Part shown: positions 51,987 through 61,259 of the stretch, one piece after another
Numbering within the stretch: the stretch's first letter is position 1
Layout of the letters: each line of letters opens with the position of its first letter
IMG/VR virus record: IMGVR_UViG_3300017917_000715
Coordinates: 1-64,000 of that record
From: a virus
Length of the DNA stretch: 64,000 nucleotides
Reading direction: 5' to 3' (one strand)
Translations under genes and position numbers: made by a program
The notes under the pieces: generated by a model
What the model saw: only the letters and a program-made list of their open reading frames with translations
Told to the model about the DNA's origin: nothing
Databases searched by the model: none

Positions 51987-53461
51987 TATGCGTTTCCTCC
52001 TTGGTTTGACTCAGGTGGCACATACATTTTAAATGTGTCGCTTAATGTTGAATATTTGCCGTAGCTAGCTGGAACTTCAGGTGCTGCACCAGCGTCTCTA
52101 TCAGTTTTAGTAGGTTTGGCAGATGCTGGATCTAAGTTTTCATGGAATGGCCAAGGTTCGTGTGTAGGAACACGTAGCATAATAGATTCAATATTAGGTT
52201 TTCCTGTTTGGTCAATTAGTTTAAATGTTGATAATACTTTTGCGGCTGTTGCCTCCAATGCGCTATTCATATAAATTTTTCCAGCAGTTTCTCGATGTGT
52301 AGTACCACTCTTAATATGAGAATTATCGCCGCTAGTTATTAATGTATCTTTTCCAGATATGATTTCTGAATTTTGTCCTGCTTCGGTGTGAACTTTGCCA
52401 GTGGCTTTAAGATTAAAGTTACGACCTGCTTCTAGATTAATATCTCTATCAGCTTTAATGTTTAGATCATTACTAGTATGAATGCTAATACTATCTTCAG
52501 CAAAAATATCTATTTTACCATCGCTAGATAATTCAATCCAAGCTGTTCCTCTAGCATTACCAACATAAATCAAATCTTCACTGTTATGCATTAATATTTG
52601 ATGCCCGGTTCTAGTACGTAATCTAATTAATTCATTGTGCGGTATATCTTTAAGGCCGCCCGTGTCGCCTTGCTCTAAACTAGCGTACTCAGGCGGACCG
52701 TCGCCGGCTGTTGTTTTACGAAGAAATTTGTCATCTCCGTCGTCCATAACAAATGTACTACCGCCAAGACGACTAACAAAAACTTCTGCATACCCGTCAG
52801 CAGGACCAACACGGCCCTTTTTAGCTCCGTCTTGTTTGTCTACTGGGCCTGGTGTTGAAATACCAAACACCATACTTGGTGCTTCTCTTCTTGCAGAACT
52901 AGTTGTAATGCCTCTAATATCGTCTTTGCCTAATCCTTGAGTTGCTAAAACTTTAGCAAAAGGATGTTTTGGTTTTAATGCTTTTGTAGGTTCAGAGATT
53001 TGACCTGTAGCAATTTTGTTGTACTCTGCAACAGGTTCTCTTTTTTCTACACCGTCTACTACATATTCAGTTGCAGCTATTCCAGGAACCATAAAGTTCA
53101 TTGCTTCGTCCGGAACGCAACCTATCCAATATCCGTATTTAGGATTGTCGTTAGCAAAAGCCACCATAACTACCGTACCAGTATCAGGTGGTACCATCCA
53201 CATTCCATAACTTTTTTGTGTATTATTATAATCGTTAGTAGAAGTTACATATTTAGAACTTGTTGAACCGTAAAAAGGTGATAGATATTTAACAGGAATT
53301 ATTTGTCCTGTTACCGGATTGTTGCCAACAGACCTTTCTAATTTCACAGATACCATACCCATGAATGTTTTATCAAGCACGCTCACTACTGTTGCAAGAT
53401 ATAAACCAGCTCGTATTTCTGGTATTTCTGAATTAATGACTTCTATGCCTTCGTTGCTCAT
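51986..53461 (-). CDS. 5: Baseplate central spike gp5-like, no lysozyme domain
   Basis: A 491-aa gp5/VgrG-type spike. An N-terminal OB-fold (residues about 15-140: LYLATVVSVLDKTFMGMVSV, MWMVPPDTGTVVMVAFANDN, KYGYWIGCVPDEAMNFMVPG) is followed by a linker, then a GHQILMHNSEDLIYVGNARG junction, and then a repeat-rich triple beta-helix (GKIDIFAEDSISIHTSNDLN, IKADRDINLEAGRNFNL...). T4 gp5 has a lysozyme domain between the OB and helix parts; I see none here, so peptidoglycan cleavage must come from elsewhere. The C-terminal 100 residues hold a KLIDQTGKPN segment and end disordered. Confidence 0.85.
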   Translation of the reverse strand: MSNEGIEVINSEIPEIRAGLYLATVVSVLDKTFMGMVSVKLERSVGNNPVTGQIIPVKYLSPFYGSTSSKYVTSTNDYNNTQKSYGMWMVPPDTGTVVMVAFANDNPKYGYWIGCVPDEAMNFMVPGIAATEYVVDGVEKREPVAEYNKIATGQISEPTKALKPKHPFAKVLATQGLGKDDIRGITTSSARREAPSMVFGISTPGPVDKQDGAKKGRVGPADGYAEVFVSRLGGSTFVMDDGDDKFLRKTTAGDGPPEYASLEQGDTGGLKDIPHNELIRLRTRTGHQILMHNSEDLIYVGNARGTAWIELSSDGKIDIFAEDSISIHTSNDLNIKADRDINLEAGRNFNLKATGKVHTEAGQNSEIISGKDTLITSGDNSHIKSGTTHRETAGKIYMNSALEATAAKVLSTFKLIDQTGKPNIESIMLRVPTHEPWPFHENLDPASAKPTKTDRDAGAAPEVPASYGKYSTLSDTFKMYVPPESNQGGNA

Positions 53462-53463
53462 TG

Positions 53464-55644
53464 TTAGCTCTTATTGTCTGTTACTTTGGCGTCTTCAGAT
53501 TTTGAATCCGAACTTAACGCTTTCTTAGGATCAGGAGTCTTCTGTAATTCGTATAGCGGACGTCTATAACCTAATAACGTTTGTGTAAATCTGCCACCTT
53601 TAAATACATTTGTAATTTGATTAATTTTGTACAAACCAGTAAAAGCAATAACAGGACTTGCTTTACCTGCTTTTACCAAATTAAATGTGTTTGCACTTTT
53701 AAAATCGTACAACCCTGTAGCAGAATTAATATCTAACGGGCTTCTAAAATAAACACCAATATCAACTTCTCCGTTTTGCCAATTTACTGATCCATCTTTG
53801 TTTAAATCTTTCACCCCAGGTTGAGGTTTTGATGTATAATTACCTACACCACTGTTTACAATCCAGTAAGGATCTCCCATAATTTCCATAGACAAATTAA
53901 TCATGTCGTTAGGATTAGTAATACCAAGATGAAAAAATCTTCCTGCTCTGTTTGCTGCGGTTTCCTGGCCACCGCTTCCATAATTGTCAAGCGGGGCACT
54001 TGTTGCATCTTGACGAACTTGACTTGTTGTTATTCCTATAACGCCGTCAGGTTTTGAGCCTGTGTTTGTTTGAGTAGTAGCATTGCCAGGTTCTGCTTTG
54101 TTTGAATTTGCATTTGCTTGTTTATCAGCAAGGCTTTCGTCAATAGTGTTCTTACCGTCGTCGGCGGCTAACACGTTTGCAAAATTAATACTATAGTCAA
54201 TGTCAAATTTTAAAATTTCACTATTCTTACCTGTATACAAGTAATCATAATTCTTAACAAGTTGTTGTTTGATGCCGTCATATCCCGGTGGCGGCTCATT
54301 GGCCGGCATTGATTTTCCTACATGAGCATCATACGGTACAACTCGATAAACAATTAATCTAGGATATGTACCAGTTTTTGGTAAGTTATCTTCCGAAGGC
54401 AAATAATATACCTGAGTATCAATTCTCCACCACTTTCTCATTCCTGTTGGGGAAATTGCTCCGGACTTTAATGCAACTTTAGGATAATTACTTGTTAGCA
54501 GTACTTGATTAATAACTGCAGGTATGTCCATGTTTTGAGTAAACTTCAATGTGCCTTCTTTAGAATTAACAACCATTGACCCTCGTTTCCATATTCCTGT
54601 TTTTTCATCGTATGTTTCGCTTTCTTTTGCAGTAGACGAGTCACCTTTTCGTTCGTAGGTGTATCCCATCTCTGCAGAACCTAATTGATTTAATTCTGTA
54701 TTTTGTGCAAAATCTGATTCGTTGACGCCAATCTTTTCAAAAACAGTTCCGGCAGACTTAGCAACGGTAGTTGTTACGGTTGCACCGCTATCTGTTGTAG
54801 CGGTTGGGCCACCGCCGTCACTAGAAATGTCCGTTGGAAATAATATTACTACTTTGTCGGCAACTTTTACTTGGCCATTTGTTACAAACTGTTCTAATCT
54901 TTCATTCACTACTGATTGCAAACTTTGTTTTCCTGTTTGCAAAACCTCTTGAACAGTCTTACCTTTAATGACTGTTTCAGATTTTAAATTTGCATACTGT
55001 GTTGTTAACGCTTGGCCTTGAGAAGCGTATGCTTCTATAATATATTTTGATCCAGTTTCACTTGCTTTTAGTTGTATTGTTGTTAATCTAATTGGAATAT
55101 ATCTTGTTGAGAATGGAACTTTTAAAATTTGACCGGTTTCTGTATTCCCTCTAAACTCAATAGTTAATAAAAACGGAGCATCTCTCCAATTTTTAAAACC
55201 ACAACTTGCTGCAGCTGTTTGTAAGGCCATAACAAAAACACCTAAACTATAAGGTTCGTAGACTTCAAACTTTACAGTTACTACGTTAGTTGCTCTCGCA
55301 TCAGTTAAACCAATAACTGCATCCATTACTAAATTATCAATAAAGAAATCGTACTTTCCGTACGCAGTACCTACTCGGTTGTTTGGATCTGCGCCTGCTG
55401 TTTTACAAATTAAAGGCATCACTTTACCTTTAATATAAGTTTGATCAGGAAAATTATAATCAGTGCGAGTCATTGCACTTAAACCAATTACATAATCATA
55501 ACTTGCATATTTTGAAAGTACGTTAGGTGCTGGTAACGCACCGCCCAGTGGAGTTGCACCTACACCAAGAACATTAACTATTCCAGATTTAGCACCTAAG
55601 TTGCCTATTGCCGATACTGTTGCTCCTGCTGCTTCTAAGGTCAT
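53464..55644 (-). CDS. Baseplate hub-like structural protein
   Basis: A 726-aa protein between gp53 and gp5, where a hub (gp27-type) protein is expected. It has a beta-rich N-terminal half (FFIDNLVMDAVIGLTDARAT, VTVKFEVYEPYSLGVFVMAL, IPIRLTTIQLKASETGSKYI) that resembles hub or tail-tube-like domains. A Gly/Ser/Lys-rich middle follows, and a C-terminal ITNVFKGGRFTQTLLGYRRP. The FKGG.F.Q.L.G.R motif is common in hub-type proteins of marine T4-like phages, as I recall. The T4 equivalence is inferred from position and size, not from a clear match. It is 2 bp from gp5 and 1 bp from gp53. Confidence 0.65.
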   Translation of the reverse strand: MTLEAAGATVSAIGNLGAKSGIVNVLGVGATPLGGALPAPNVLSKYASYDYVIGLSAMTRTDYNFPDQTYIKGKVMPLICKTAGADPNNRVGTAYGKYDFFIDNLVMDAVIGLTDARATNVVTVKFEVYEPYSLGVFVMALQTAAASCGFKNWRDAPFLLTIEFRGNTETGQILKVPFSTRYIPIRLTTIQLKASETGSKYIIEAYASQGQALTTQYANLKSETVIKGKTVQEVLQTGKQSLQSVVNERLEQFVTNGQVKVADKVVILFPTDISSDGGGPTATTDSGATVTTTVAKSAGTVFEKIGVNESDFAQNTELNQLGSAEMGYTYERKGDSSTAKESETYDEKTGIWKRGSMVVNSKEGTLKFTQNMDIPAVINQVLLTSNYPKVALKSGAISPTGMRKWWRIDTQVYYLPSEDNLPKTGTYPRLIVYRVVPYDAHVGKSMPANEPPPGYDGIKQQLVKNYDYLYTGKNSEILKFDIDYSINFANVLAADDGKNTIDESLADKQANANSNKAEPGNATTQTNTGSKPDGVIGITTSQVRQDATSAPLDNYGSGGQETAANRAGRFFHLGITNPNDMINLSMEIMGDPYWIVNSGVGNYTSKPQPGVKDLNKDGSVNWQNGEVDIGVYFRSPLDINSATGLYDFKSANTFNLVKAGKASPVIAFTGLYKINQITNVFKGGRFTQTLLGYRRPLYELQKTPDPKKALSSDSKSEDAKVTDNKS

Positions 55645-55645
55645 A

Positions 55646-55945
55646 TTAGATTCCTAACACAGTTCTTAAACTGCTATTCTTTGGAATGTAAATTTTCTTC
55701 CCTGGAACAAAATCAAAAATAGGATCTTGAAGAACATCTAGGTTTCGTTGAATAAACACCCACCATAAACTTGCTTCTCCGTACAAGTCAAATGCAAGTA
55801 AGTCGGGACGATTTGTATACTGCGGTTCTATCACATATAGAAAATCGTCTGGTTCTGCACTAACGGGTCTAATTGATAAAATATCAAGATAGTTTTCTTT
55901 TAAACGTGTAGTGTACCAAGGACTAGTATTAGTATAATTTGCCAT
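55646..55945 (-). CDS. 53: Baseplate wedge protein gp53
   Basis: A 99-aa gp53-type wedge protein, about half the length of T4 gp53 (196 aa). The conserved core is all here: PQYTNRPDLLAFDLYGEASL, WWVFIQRN, and DPIFDFVPGKKIYIP, the last resembling a LysM-like end. gp53 clamps neighbouring wedges together in the T4 baseplate. It lies between the gp48-like and hub-like genes with 1-2 bp spacing, in a late operon. Confidence 0.88.
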   Translation of the reverse strand: MANYTNTSPWYTTRLKENYLDILSIRPVSAEPDDFLYVIEPQYTNRPDLLAFDLYGEASLWWVFIQRNLDVLQDPIFDFVPGKKIYIPKNSSLRTVLGI

Positions 55946-55947
55946 AA

Positions 55948-56952
55948 TTAAATGTATCCAAAACTGTTACTTAGATAACCACCAGTAACAAACTGATCAA
56001 GACTAAATTTACGAGCAGCAGTTCTGCTGTACATCGGTGTTAGTGTAATACTAAATGTGCTCTTTGCTGGAACATAAGCTAGGCCACCGCTAGTTTTTCC
56101 ACCAATGCCAAACGCACCGCCTAATGCTGCAAGTTGACTTATGCCTCCTGCAATATCGCCTAACGGATTTGTATAAGGTGCTATACCAGGAATAGTTGCA
56201 CCTAGTGTTTCAGCTAAACCACCTAAGTTGTCAGCTACACTTGCAATAGAACCTGCAGCACTACCAACTACTTCGGTTGAAATATAATCAGTATCGTTTG
56301 GTAGTTGGCAACTAAATGCTGTTACTGCTACCGGAATGTTCTTAAAAACATAGTTTCCGTATCCGTTTAGGAACACAATAGGCGGAGGATTTCCAGCTTT
56401 TGAATCATTTCCGCTGAACATTTTTTCAGCAGACCTTAAATAATGTAGAGCTGCGATCCAATACAACGCTTGTGAGCTGTCTTCTACGTTCATTGGCGCT
56501 TGTATATCAATAGTTCCTGGATCAGAACTCTTAAATGCGTTAAAAGGAAAGTTAGTGTGAACAACAGGTTCAGCACTATATTTGGCACTAGACTTAATCG
56601 TAATTGTAGGAGTATAAGGAAAAATTAACCCACCAGCATCTTTAAGTGGTTTTAGTACCGGGCTATTTTTAAAACTGATCCAATTAGGGAGACTTAATCT
56701 GACACGCCAATCGCCTGCGGCGGCATCGCCACCAAAGCTAGAAATTGCGCTTTCTAAATCGCCAATTGCTTCGCCTGCGGCTGGCAAATTGATTGCTCGA
56801 ATTGCACTACCAATACTATTAAAACTATTCAAACTAGATAATGCTGAGCCAAGTCGCTGGGCGGTATTAATACCAGTTACTACAGCACTAAATGTTGCAC
56901 CTGCTGCATTTATTTTAGTGTTTAAGTTCTGTCCACGATCAAATGTTGCCAT
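55948..56952 (-). CDS. Baseplate tail-tube cap gp48/gp54-like
   Basis: A 334-aa protein that heads the baseplate operon. The middle (LIFPYTPTITIKSSAKYSAE, PVVHTNFPFNAFKSSDPGTI, DIQAPMNVEDSSQALYWIAA) fits gp48/gp54 tail-tube cap proteins, which connect the hub to the first tube ring. The N-terminal 90 residues are helical and Ala/Ser/Gly-rich. The end (STFSITLTPMYSRTAARKFS, LDQFVTGGYLSNSFGYI) is typical of the family in marine phages. I cannot say whether it is gp48 or gp54. It diverges from the gp55 gene. Confidence 0.75.
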   Translation of the reverse strand: MATFDRGQNLNTKINAAGATFSAVVTGINTAQRLGSALSSLNSFNSIGSAIRAINLPAAGEAIGDLESAISSFGGDAAAGDWRVRLSLPNWISFKNSPVLKPLKDAGGLIFPYTPTITIKSSAKYSAEPVVHTNFPFNAFKSSDPGTIDIQAPMNVEDSSQALYWIAALHYLRSAEKMFSGNDSKAGNPPPIVFLNGYGNYVFKNIPVAVTAFSCQLPNDTDYISTEVVGSAAGSIASVADNLGGLAETLGATIPGIAPYTNPLGDIAGGISQLAALGGAFGIGGKTSGGLAYVPAKSTFSITLTPMYSRTAARKFSLDQFVTGGYLSNSFGYI

Positions 56953-56973
56953 AATATTTCCTCTTTGGTGTAA

Positions 56974-56981
56974 TATTTAGT
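56974..56981 (-). promoter_or_regulatory. Weak late-promoter-like box
   Basis: ACTAAATA on the minus strand (two mismatches to TATAAATA), 21 bp before the ATG at 56952. The spacing is right for the other late boxes in the window, so it may drive the baseplate operon, but it is a poor match. Confidence 0.35.
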
Positions 56982-57009
56982 TGACTTTTTAATATGCGTA
57001 CATTATACT
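56981..57009 (+). promoter_or_regulatory. Sigma-70 promoter for gp55
   Basis: TTGACT (56981-56986), a 17-bp spacer, TATACT (57004-57009), 23 bp before the gp55 ATG at 57033, which follows CGGAG. It fits early or middle host-polymerase expression of the late sigma factor. The 14 bases ATATGCGTACATTA in the spacer (56992-57005) also occur at 5381-5394. Confidence 0.75.
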
Positions 57010-57032
57010 GTAACAATCCGGAGACTTGATTA

Positions 57033-57866
57033 ATGACAACCAAAGTAAATTACCTAAACAACAAGGATATGTTGTTAGAGATACATCGAAGTAAAAGCTC
57101 ATACTGTGTTTTTAAAGACCCTAGCTATCACCAATATGATATTATTCTACCTAGCTTAGAAAAAATTAATATTCGAACTATTGCAGAAGCTAAAAGAAAC
57201 AAAGCAAAACGGTTAGGAGATGCAGAATATGCTCGCCGAAAAGCTGCTGGTGAAAAGGTAAAACAAGCTGATTGTGAAGTTGACTATAAAAAGATTGCTA
57301 AAGAAGAACTAATATTTCGTATAATGACATACGATCATGTTCCAACGAATAATATTCGAAAGAAAAATCCAAAAAGTACTGCTGACAAACACGATAAAGT
57401 AAACTTTCCCCCATTCCAACATTGGAAATTTAATGAAAACGATGAGCTAGTATGCGTTGGAAAAAGCCACTGGAAGGGTTCGTTAGAAAAAGGTAAGTTT
57501 GACAAAGATGCTGGCCAAATTACTCCAACATTAGCAAGAATGATGTTAAAGTTGTGTGAGCGATATGCTACTCGTGGCAATGTCCGCGGCTATACTTACA
57601 ATGACGAAATGAAGGGGCAAGCTATCTTGCAATTAACACAAATAGGACTACAATTTGATGAATCGAAGTCGGACAATCCTTTTGCGTATTTTACTGCGGC
57701 TGTTACTAATAGCTTTGTTCGTGTTATTAATATCGAAAAGCGTAACCAAAATATCCGCGATGACATTTTAGAAATGAACGGAATGAACCCAAGTTACAGC
57801 AGAACGGGGCAAGGTGAGCACGAAGCGGCTGTAAAAAGATACACTGAAGGTCTTAACGATGAGTAA
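57033..57866 (+). CDS. 55: Late-transcription sigma factor gp55
   Basis: T4-type sigma factor gp55, which directs host RNA polymerase to the TATAAATA late promoters. The diagnostic C-terminal half is present: MKGQAILQLTQIGLQFDESK, SDNPFAYFTAAVTNSFVRVI, NIEKRNQNIRDDILEMNGMN and PSYSRTG. At 277 aa it is about 90 residues longer than T4 gp55 (185), with the extra part a basic, helical N-terminal region (about 1-110, AEAKRNKAKRLGDAEYARRK). Its cognate sites are likely the GATAAATA boxes in this window. It overlaps gp47 by 8 bp. Confidence 0.92.
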   Translation: MTTKVNYLNNKDMLLEIHRSKSSYCVFKDPSYHQYDIILPSLEKINIRTIAEAKRNKAKRLGDAEYARRKAAGEKVKQADCEVDYKKIAKEELIFRIMTYDHVPTNNIRKKNPKSTADKHDKVNFPPFQHWKFNENDELVCVGKSHWKGSLEKGKFDKDAGQITPTLARMMLKLCERYATRGNVRGYTYNDEMKGQAILQLTQIGLQFDESKSDNPFAYFTAAVTNSFVRVINIEKRNQNIRDDILEMNGMNPSYSRTGQGEHEAAVKRYTEGLNDE

Positions 57867-58872
57867 TTTATTTAAGAAGGTGGCTTGTTTTACAGATATC
57901 CACTTTGGATTAAAGTCAAACAGTTCAGTTCATAACAAGGATTGTGAAGATTTTATAGATTGGTATATACAAAAAGCCAAGGAGGAAGGATGTGACACAG
58001 GTATTTTTATGGGCGACTGGCATCACAACAGGAATAGTCTTAACATTACTACTATGGACTACTCCTTACGAGCACTGGAGAAACTTGGACAGGCTTTTGA
58101 TCAGTTTTATTTTTTTCCTGGCAATCACGATCTTTATTATAAAGATAAACGAGATATCCACAGCGTTGAATTTGGAAAGTATATTCCCGGAATCACAGTG
58201 GTACACGAACCGACTACCGTTGGGAACGTTACGCTCTGCCCGTGGTTAGTTAGTGACGAATGGAAACAAATAGGTAAAAAGAAAGCCAAGTATATCTTTG
58301 GGCACTTTGAACTTCCACACTTTTACATGAACGCTATGGTTCAAATGCCAGATCATGGTGAAATACAGTTAGATGCATTTGAAGGATACGAATTAGGATT
58401 CAGCGGGCACTTCCATAAGCGGCAAAGCAAAGGAAACATGCACTATATTGGTAATGCGTTTCCACACAACTACGCTGATGCTTGGGATGATGACCGCGGT
58501 ATGATGATTTTAGAGTGGGGGAAGCAACCAGAATACCATTCTTGGCCAGGTCAACCAACATTTCGCACAGTAACTTTAAGCAGGCTCATTGACGAAGCTG
58601 ACACATTAATTAAACCTAAACAACATTTGCGTGTTAGTTTAGACATTGACATTAGCTATGAAGAAGCAAGTTTCATTAAAGAAAACTTTATGGCCAATTA
58701 TGACATCCGTGAGTTAACTTTAATTACAGAACGAAAAGAAGTTGAGATTAATACTAACATTGATATACAACAGTTTGAGTCTGTTGACCAAATTGTATCG
58801 AATCAACTTGTAAGTATCGAAAGCGATACGTATAATAAGAATACGCTACTAGCGATTTATAACAGTTTATGA
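57859..58872 (+). CDS. 47: Recombination endonuclease subunit gp47
   Basis: Mre11/SbcD-type nuclease subunit, homologue of T4 gp47, which with gp46 resects DNA ends for recombination-dependent replication. The calcineurin-like metal motifs are in order: CFTDIHFGL, GIFMGDWHHNRNSL, FFPGNHDLYY, FGHFELPH and GFSGHFHKRQ. At 337 aa it matches T4 gp47 (339 aa). It lies between gp55 and gp46 with 4-8 bp overlaps, the standard order in T4-like phages. Confidence 0.95.
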   Translation: MSNLFKKVACFTDIHFGLKSNSSVHNKDCEDFIDWYIQKAKEEGCDTGIFMGDWHHNRNSLNITTMDYSLRALEKLGQAFDQFYFFPGNHDLYYKDKRDIHSVEFGKYIPGITVVHEPTTVGNVTLCPWLVSDEWKQIGKKKAKYIFGHFELPHFYMNAMVQMPDHGEIQLDAFEGYELGFSGHFHKRQSKGNMHYIGNAFPHNYADAWDDDRGMMILEWGKQPEYHSWPGQPTFRTVTLSRLIDEADTLIKPKQHLRVSLDIDISYEEASFIKENFMANYDIRELTLITERKEVEINTNIDIQQFESVDQIVSNQLVSIESDTYNKNTLLAIYNSL

Positions 58873-60647
58873 TTAAAATAAAAGAACTAACAGTAAAAAA
58901 CTTCATGAGTGTGGGCAACCAAACTCAAGCTGTTAACTTTAATAAAGAACACCTTACACTTGTATTAGGTGAAAACTTAGATATGGGCGGTGATGATAGT
59001 GGTTCCCGTAACGGAACTGGTAAGACAACTATTGTCAATGCACTAAGTTATGCTTTATTTGGTAATGCGTTGACTAACATTAAAAAAGATAATTTAATAA
59101 ACAAAATCAATAATAAAAATATGTTAGTCACGCTCTCTTTTGAGAAAGACGGTATAGACTATCGCATTGAACGAGGACGAAAACCTAACATATTACAGTT
59201 CTTTGTTAACGATGAAGCACAAGAGCAAGAAGAAACCGACGATGCTCAAGGCGATATGCGTGAAACACAAAAGGATTTAGATGATCTGTTGGGCATGAGC
59301 CACGATATGTTTAAGCACATTGTAGCTCTTAATACCTATACAGAACCATTCTTGAGTATGCGAGCTAATGATCAACGTGCTATTATTGAGCAGTTGTTAG
59401 GAATTACCATTCTTAGTGAAAAAGCAGAAACACTTAAAGAACTAATTCGTCAGACTAAAGAATCTATTACTCAAGAAAACGCAAATATTGAAGCAACTAA
59501 GCGATCAAACGAAAAGATTCAACAAAGTATTGATAGCTTGTTAACTAGACAGAACGCATGGAATACTCAAAGAGATAACGATTTAGAAAAGATAGGTCGT
59601 GCTATTATCGAACTTGAGGGTGTAGATATTGAAGCAGAGCTACAAGCTCACGCAGATCTTAAGATACATCAAGAGCAGTCTACAAGACTGCGGAGCCTTA
59701 GCAAGGAGAGGGCAACGCTAGAAAGCGCAACAGCGCAAGCGGAGCGAAGCGTAGCAAAATACGCTAGCGAATTAAGTAAGCTGGCTAATAAAACCTGTCA
59801 CGCATGTGAACAAGAGCTACACGATCACAAGCACGAAGAGATGACCACTACTGCTCAAAAGCATTTAGATGAAGCTAATGCGTATGCTCTAAAGGTTGCT
59901 ACTGACCTTGCTAAGATTCAAGATGAAATTACTGCTATTGGCGAGCTAGGCAAGCAACCTGATACTTATTATGAAACTGTTGAAGAAGCTCTTAAGCATC
60001 AAAACAATTTAAAAACTCTAGAAACACAACTAACAGTTCGTGCAGGTGAAGTTGATCCATATCAAGACCAAATTGATGAGCTTATGGAAACTGCTATGCA
60101 GGAAATTACTTGGGACAAGATTAACGAACTGGGCAGCTTAAAGGACCATCAAGAGTTCTTGCTTAAACTGCTAACTTCTAAAGATAGTTTTATCCGTAAG
60201 AAAATTATTGATCAAAACTTGGCATACTTAAACAACCGCTTGACTTATTACTTAGACAAGATGGGATTACCGCATACTGTCTTGTTCCAAAACGACTTGT
60301 CAGTATTAATTACCCAGTTAGGACAAGACTTAGACTTTGATAACTTATCGCGTGGTGAGCGCAATCGTTTAATACTTGGCTTGTCTTGGTCGTTCCGTGA
60401 TGTGTGGGAGTCGTTGTATCAAAACATTAACTTATTATTTGTTGATGAGCTTATTGACAACGGCTTAGATGCGTCAGGTGTTGAGTCTGCACTAGCAGTA
60501 CTTAAGAAAATGGCTCGTGAACGTAGCAAAAACATATTCTTAATTTCGCACAAAGACGAATTACAAGGTCGTGTAAACAATGTACTTAAAGTTGTTAAAG
60601 AAAACGGCTTTACTTCATATGCTACAGACTTAGAGGTAACAGAATGA
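58869..60647 (+). CDS. 46: Recombination endonuclease subunit gp46
   Basis: Rad50/SbcC-type ATPase partner of gp47. Walker A is NGTGKTT (residues 48-54). Two long coiled-coil arms surround the zinc hook CHAC (Cys310, Cys313). The ABC signature is DNLSRGERNRLILGLSW, and Walker B is LLFVDELIDNGLD. At 592 aa it is close to T4 gp46 (560 aa). Within the first arm, bases about 59690-59765 are clearly richer in G+C than the rest of the gene. It follows gp47 with a 4-bp overlap. Confidence 0.95.
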   Translation: MIKIKELTVKNFMSVGNQTQAVNFNKEHLTLVLGENLDMGGDDSGSRNGTGKTTIVNALSYALFGNALTNIKKDNLINKINNKNMLVTLSFEKDGIDYRIERGRKPNILQFFVNDEAQEQEETDDAQGDMRETQKDLDDLLGMSHDMFKHIVALNTYTEPFLSMRANDQRAIIEQLLGITILSEKAETLKELIRQTKESITQENANIEATKRSNEKIQQSIDSLLTRQNAWNTQRDNDLEKIGRAIIELEGVDIEAELQAHADLKIHQEQSTRLRSLSKERATLESATAQAERSVAKYASELSKLANKTCHACEQELHDHKHEEMTTTAQKHLDEANAYALKVATDLAKIQDEITAIGELGKQPDTYYETVEEALKHQNNLKTLETQLTVRAGEVDPYQDQIDELMETAMQEITWDKINELGSLKDHQEFLLKLLTSKDSFIRKKIIDQNLAYLNNRLTYYLDKMGLPHTVLFQNDLSVLITQLGQDLDFDNLSRGERNRLILGLSWSFRDVWESLYQNINLLFVDELIDNGLDASGVESALAVLKKMARERSKNIFLISHKDELQGRVNNVLKVVKENGFTSYATDLEVTE

Positions 60648-61045
60648 AGATAGGGTTTACTTGTTCAACGTTTGATTTGTTTCACGCTGGGCATGTTATG
60701 ATGCTTAAAGAAGCTAAAGAGCAATGCGATTACTTGATAGTTGGACTACAAACAGATCCAACTATTGACCGAGACTGGAAAAACAAACCAGTCCAAGGTG
60801 TGTTTGAACGATTTGTACAGCTACAGGCTTGTAAATTTGTTGACGAAGTTGTAGTATACGCTACTGAAAAAGAATTGCGTGACATATTATTGTCATATCC
60901 AATTAATATTCGCATACTAGGCGAAGAGTATAAAGACAAAGGATTTACTGGATGTGAAATTCCTATGGAATACTATTACAATCAGCGCAAACACTCGTTT
61001 AGTACAACAGAATTGCGCCAACGAGTGATCGATGCATCAAGATGA
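60644..61045 (+). CDS. Cytidylyltransferase-like nucleotidyltransferase
   Basis: A 133-aa TagD-type nucleotidyltransferase. The nucleotide-binding start is GFTCSTFDLFHAGHVMMLKE with HAGH (residues 14-17), and the family end is SFSTTELRQRV (STTELRxR). Such enzymes join a nucleotide (CMP) to a phosphorylated alcohol such as glycerol-3-phosphate. In phages this kind of gene is often near DNA or lipid/sugar modification genes, but its substrate here is unknown. It starts inside the gp46 stop (4-bp overlap), so it belongs to the recombination operon. Confidence 0.85.
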   Translation: MKIGFTCSTFDLFHAGHVMMLKEAKEQCDYLIVGLQTDPTIDRDWKNKPVQGVFERFVQLQACKFVDEVVVYATEKELRDILLSYPINIRILGEEYKDKGFTGCEIPMEYYYNQRKHSFSTTELRQRVIDASR

Positions 61046-61259
61046 AGAACTACATGCTGAGTTGCTCAGAGTCTTTAGAGAATACTTTGAAGCAAACCAG
61101 CGTTGGATCAACGAAGGCACTAAGGTGTCGGCTATACGATTGCGACAAAAACTTTCAGAGATACGTACCATTTGTAGCAAGCGGAGAGTTGTTGTCCGTG
61201 ACTGGGCTGTAGAAAAAGAAGCGCAGTTAGCGGAACGTAAAGAAAAACGTAAAAAATGA
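61032..61259 (+). CDS. Small basic helical protein
   Basis: A 75-aa, highly charged, helical protein: EELHAELLRVFREYFEANQR, WINEGTKVSAIRLRQKLSEI and a C-terminal tail EKEAQLAERKEKRKK. Proteins of this W..(E/K)GTK.S..R.R..L.EI pattern are common in marine T4-like phages, as I recall, and may bind nucleic acid, but no function is known to me. It overlaps its neighbours by 14 and 4 bp. Confidence 0.75.
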   Translation: MHQDEELHAELLRVFREYFEANQRWINEGTKVSAIRLRQKLSEIRTICSKRRVVVRDWAVEKEAQLAERKEKRKK

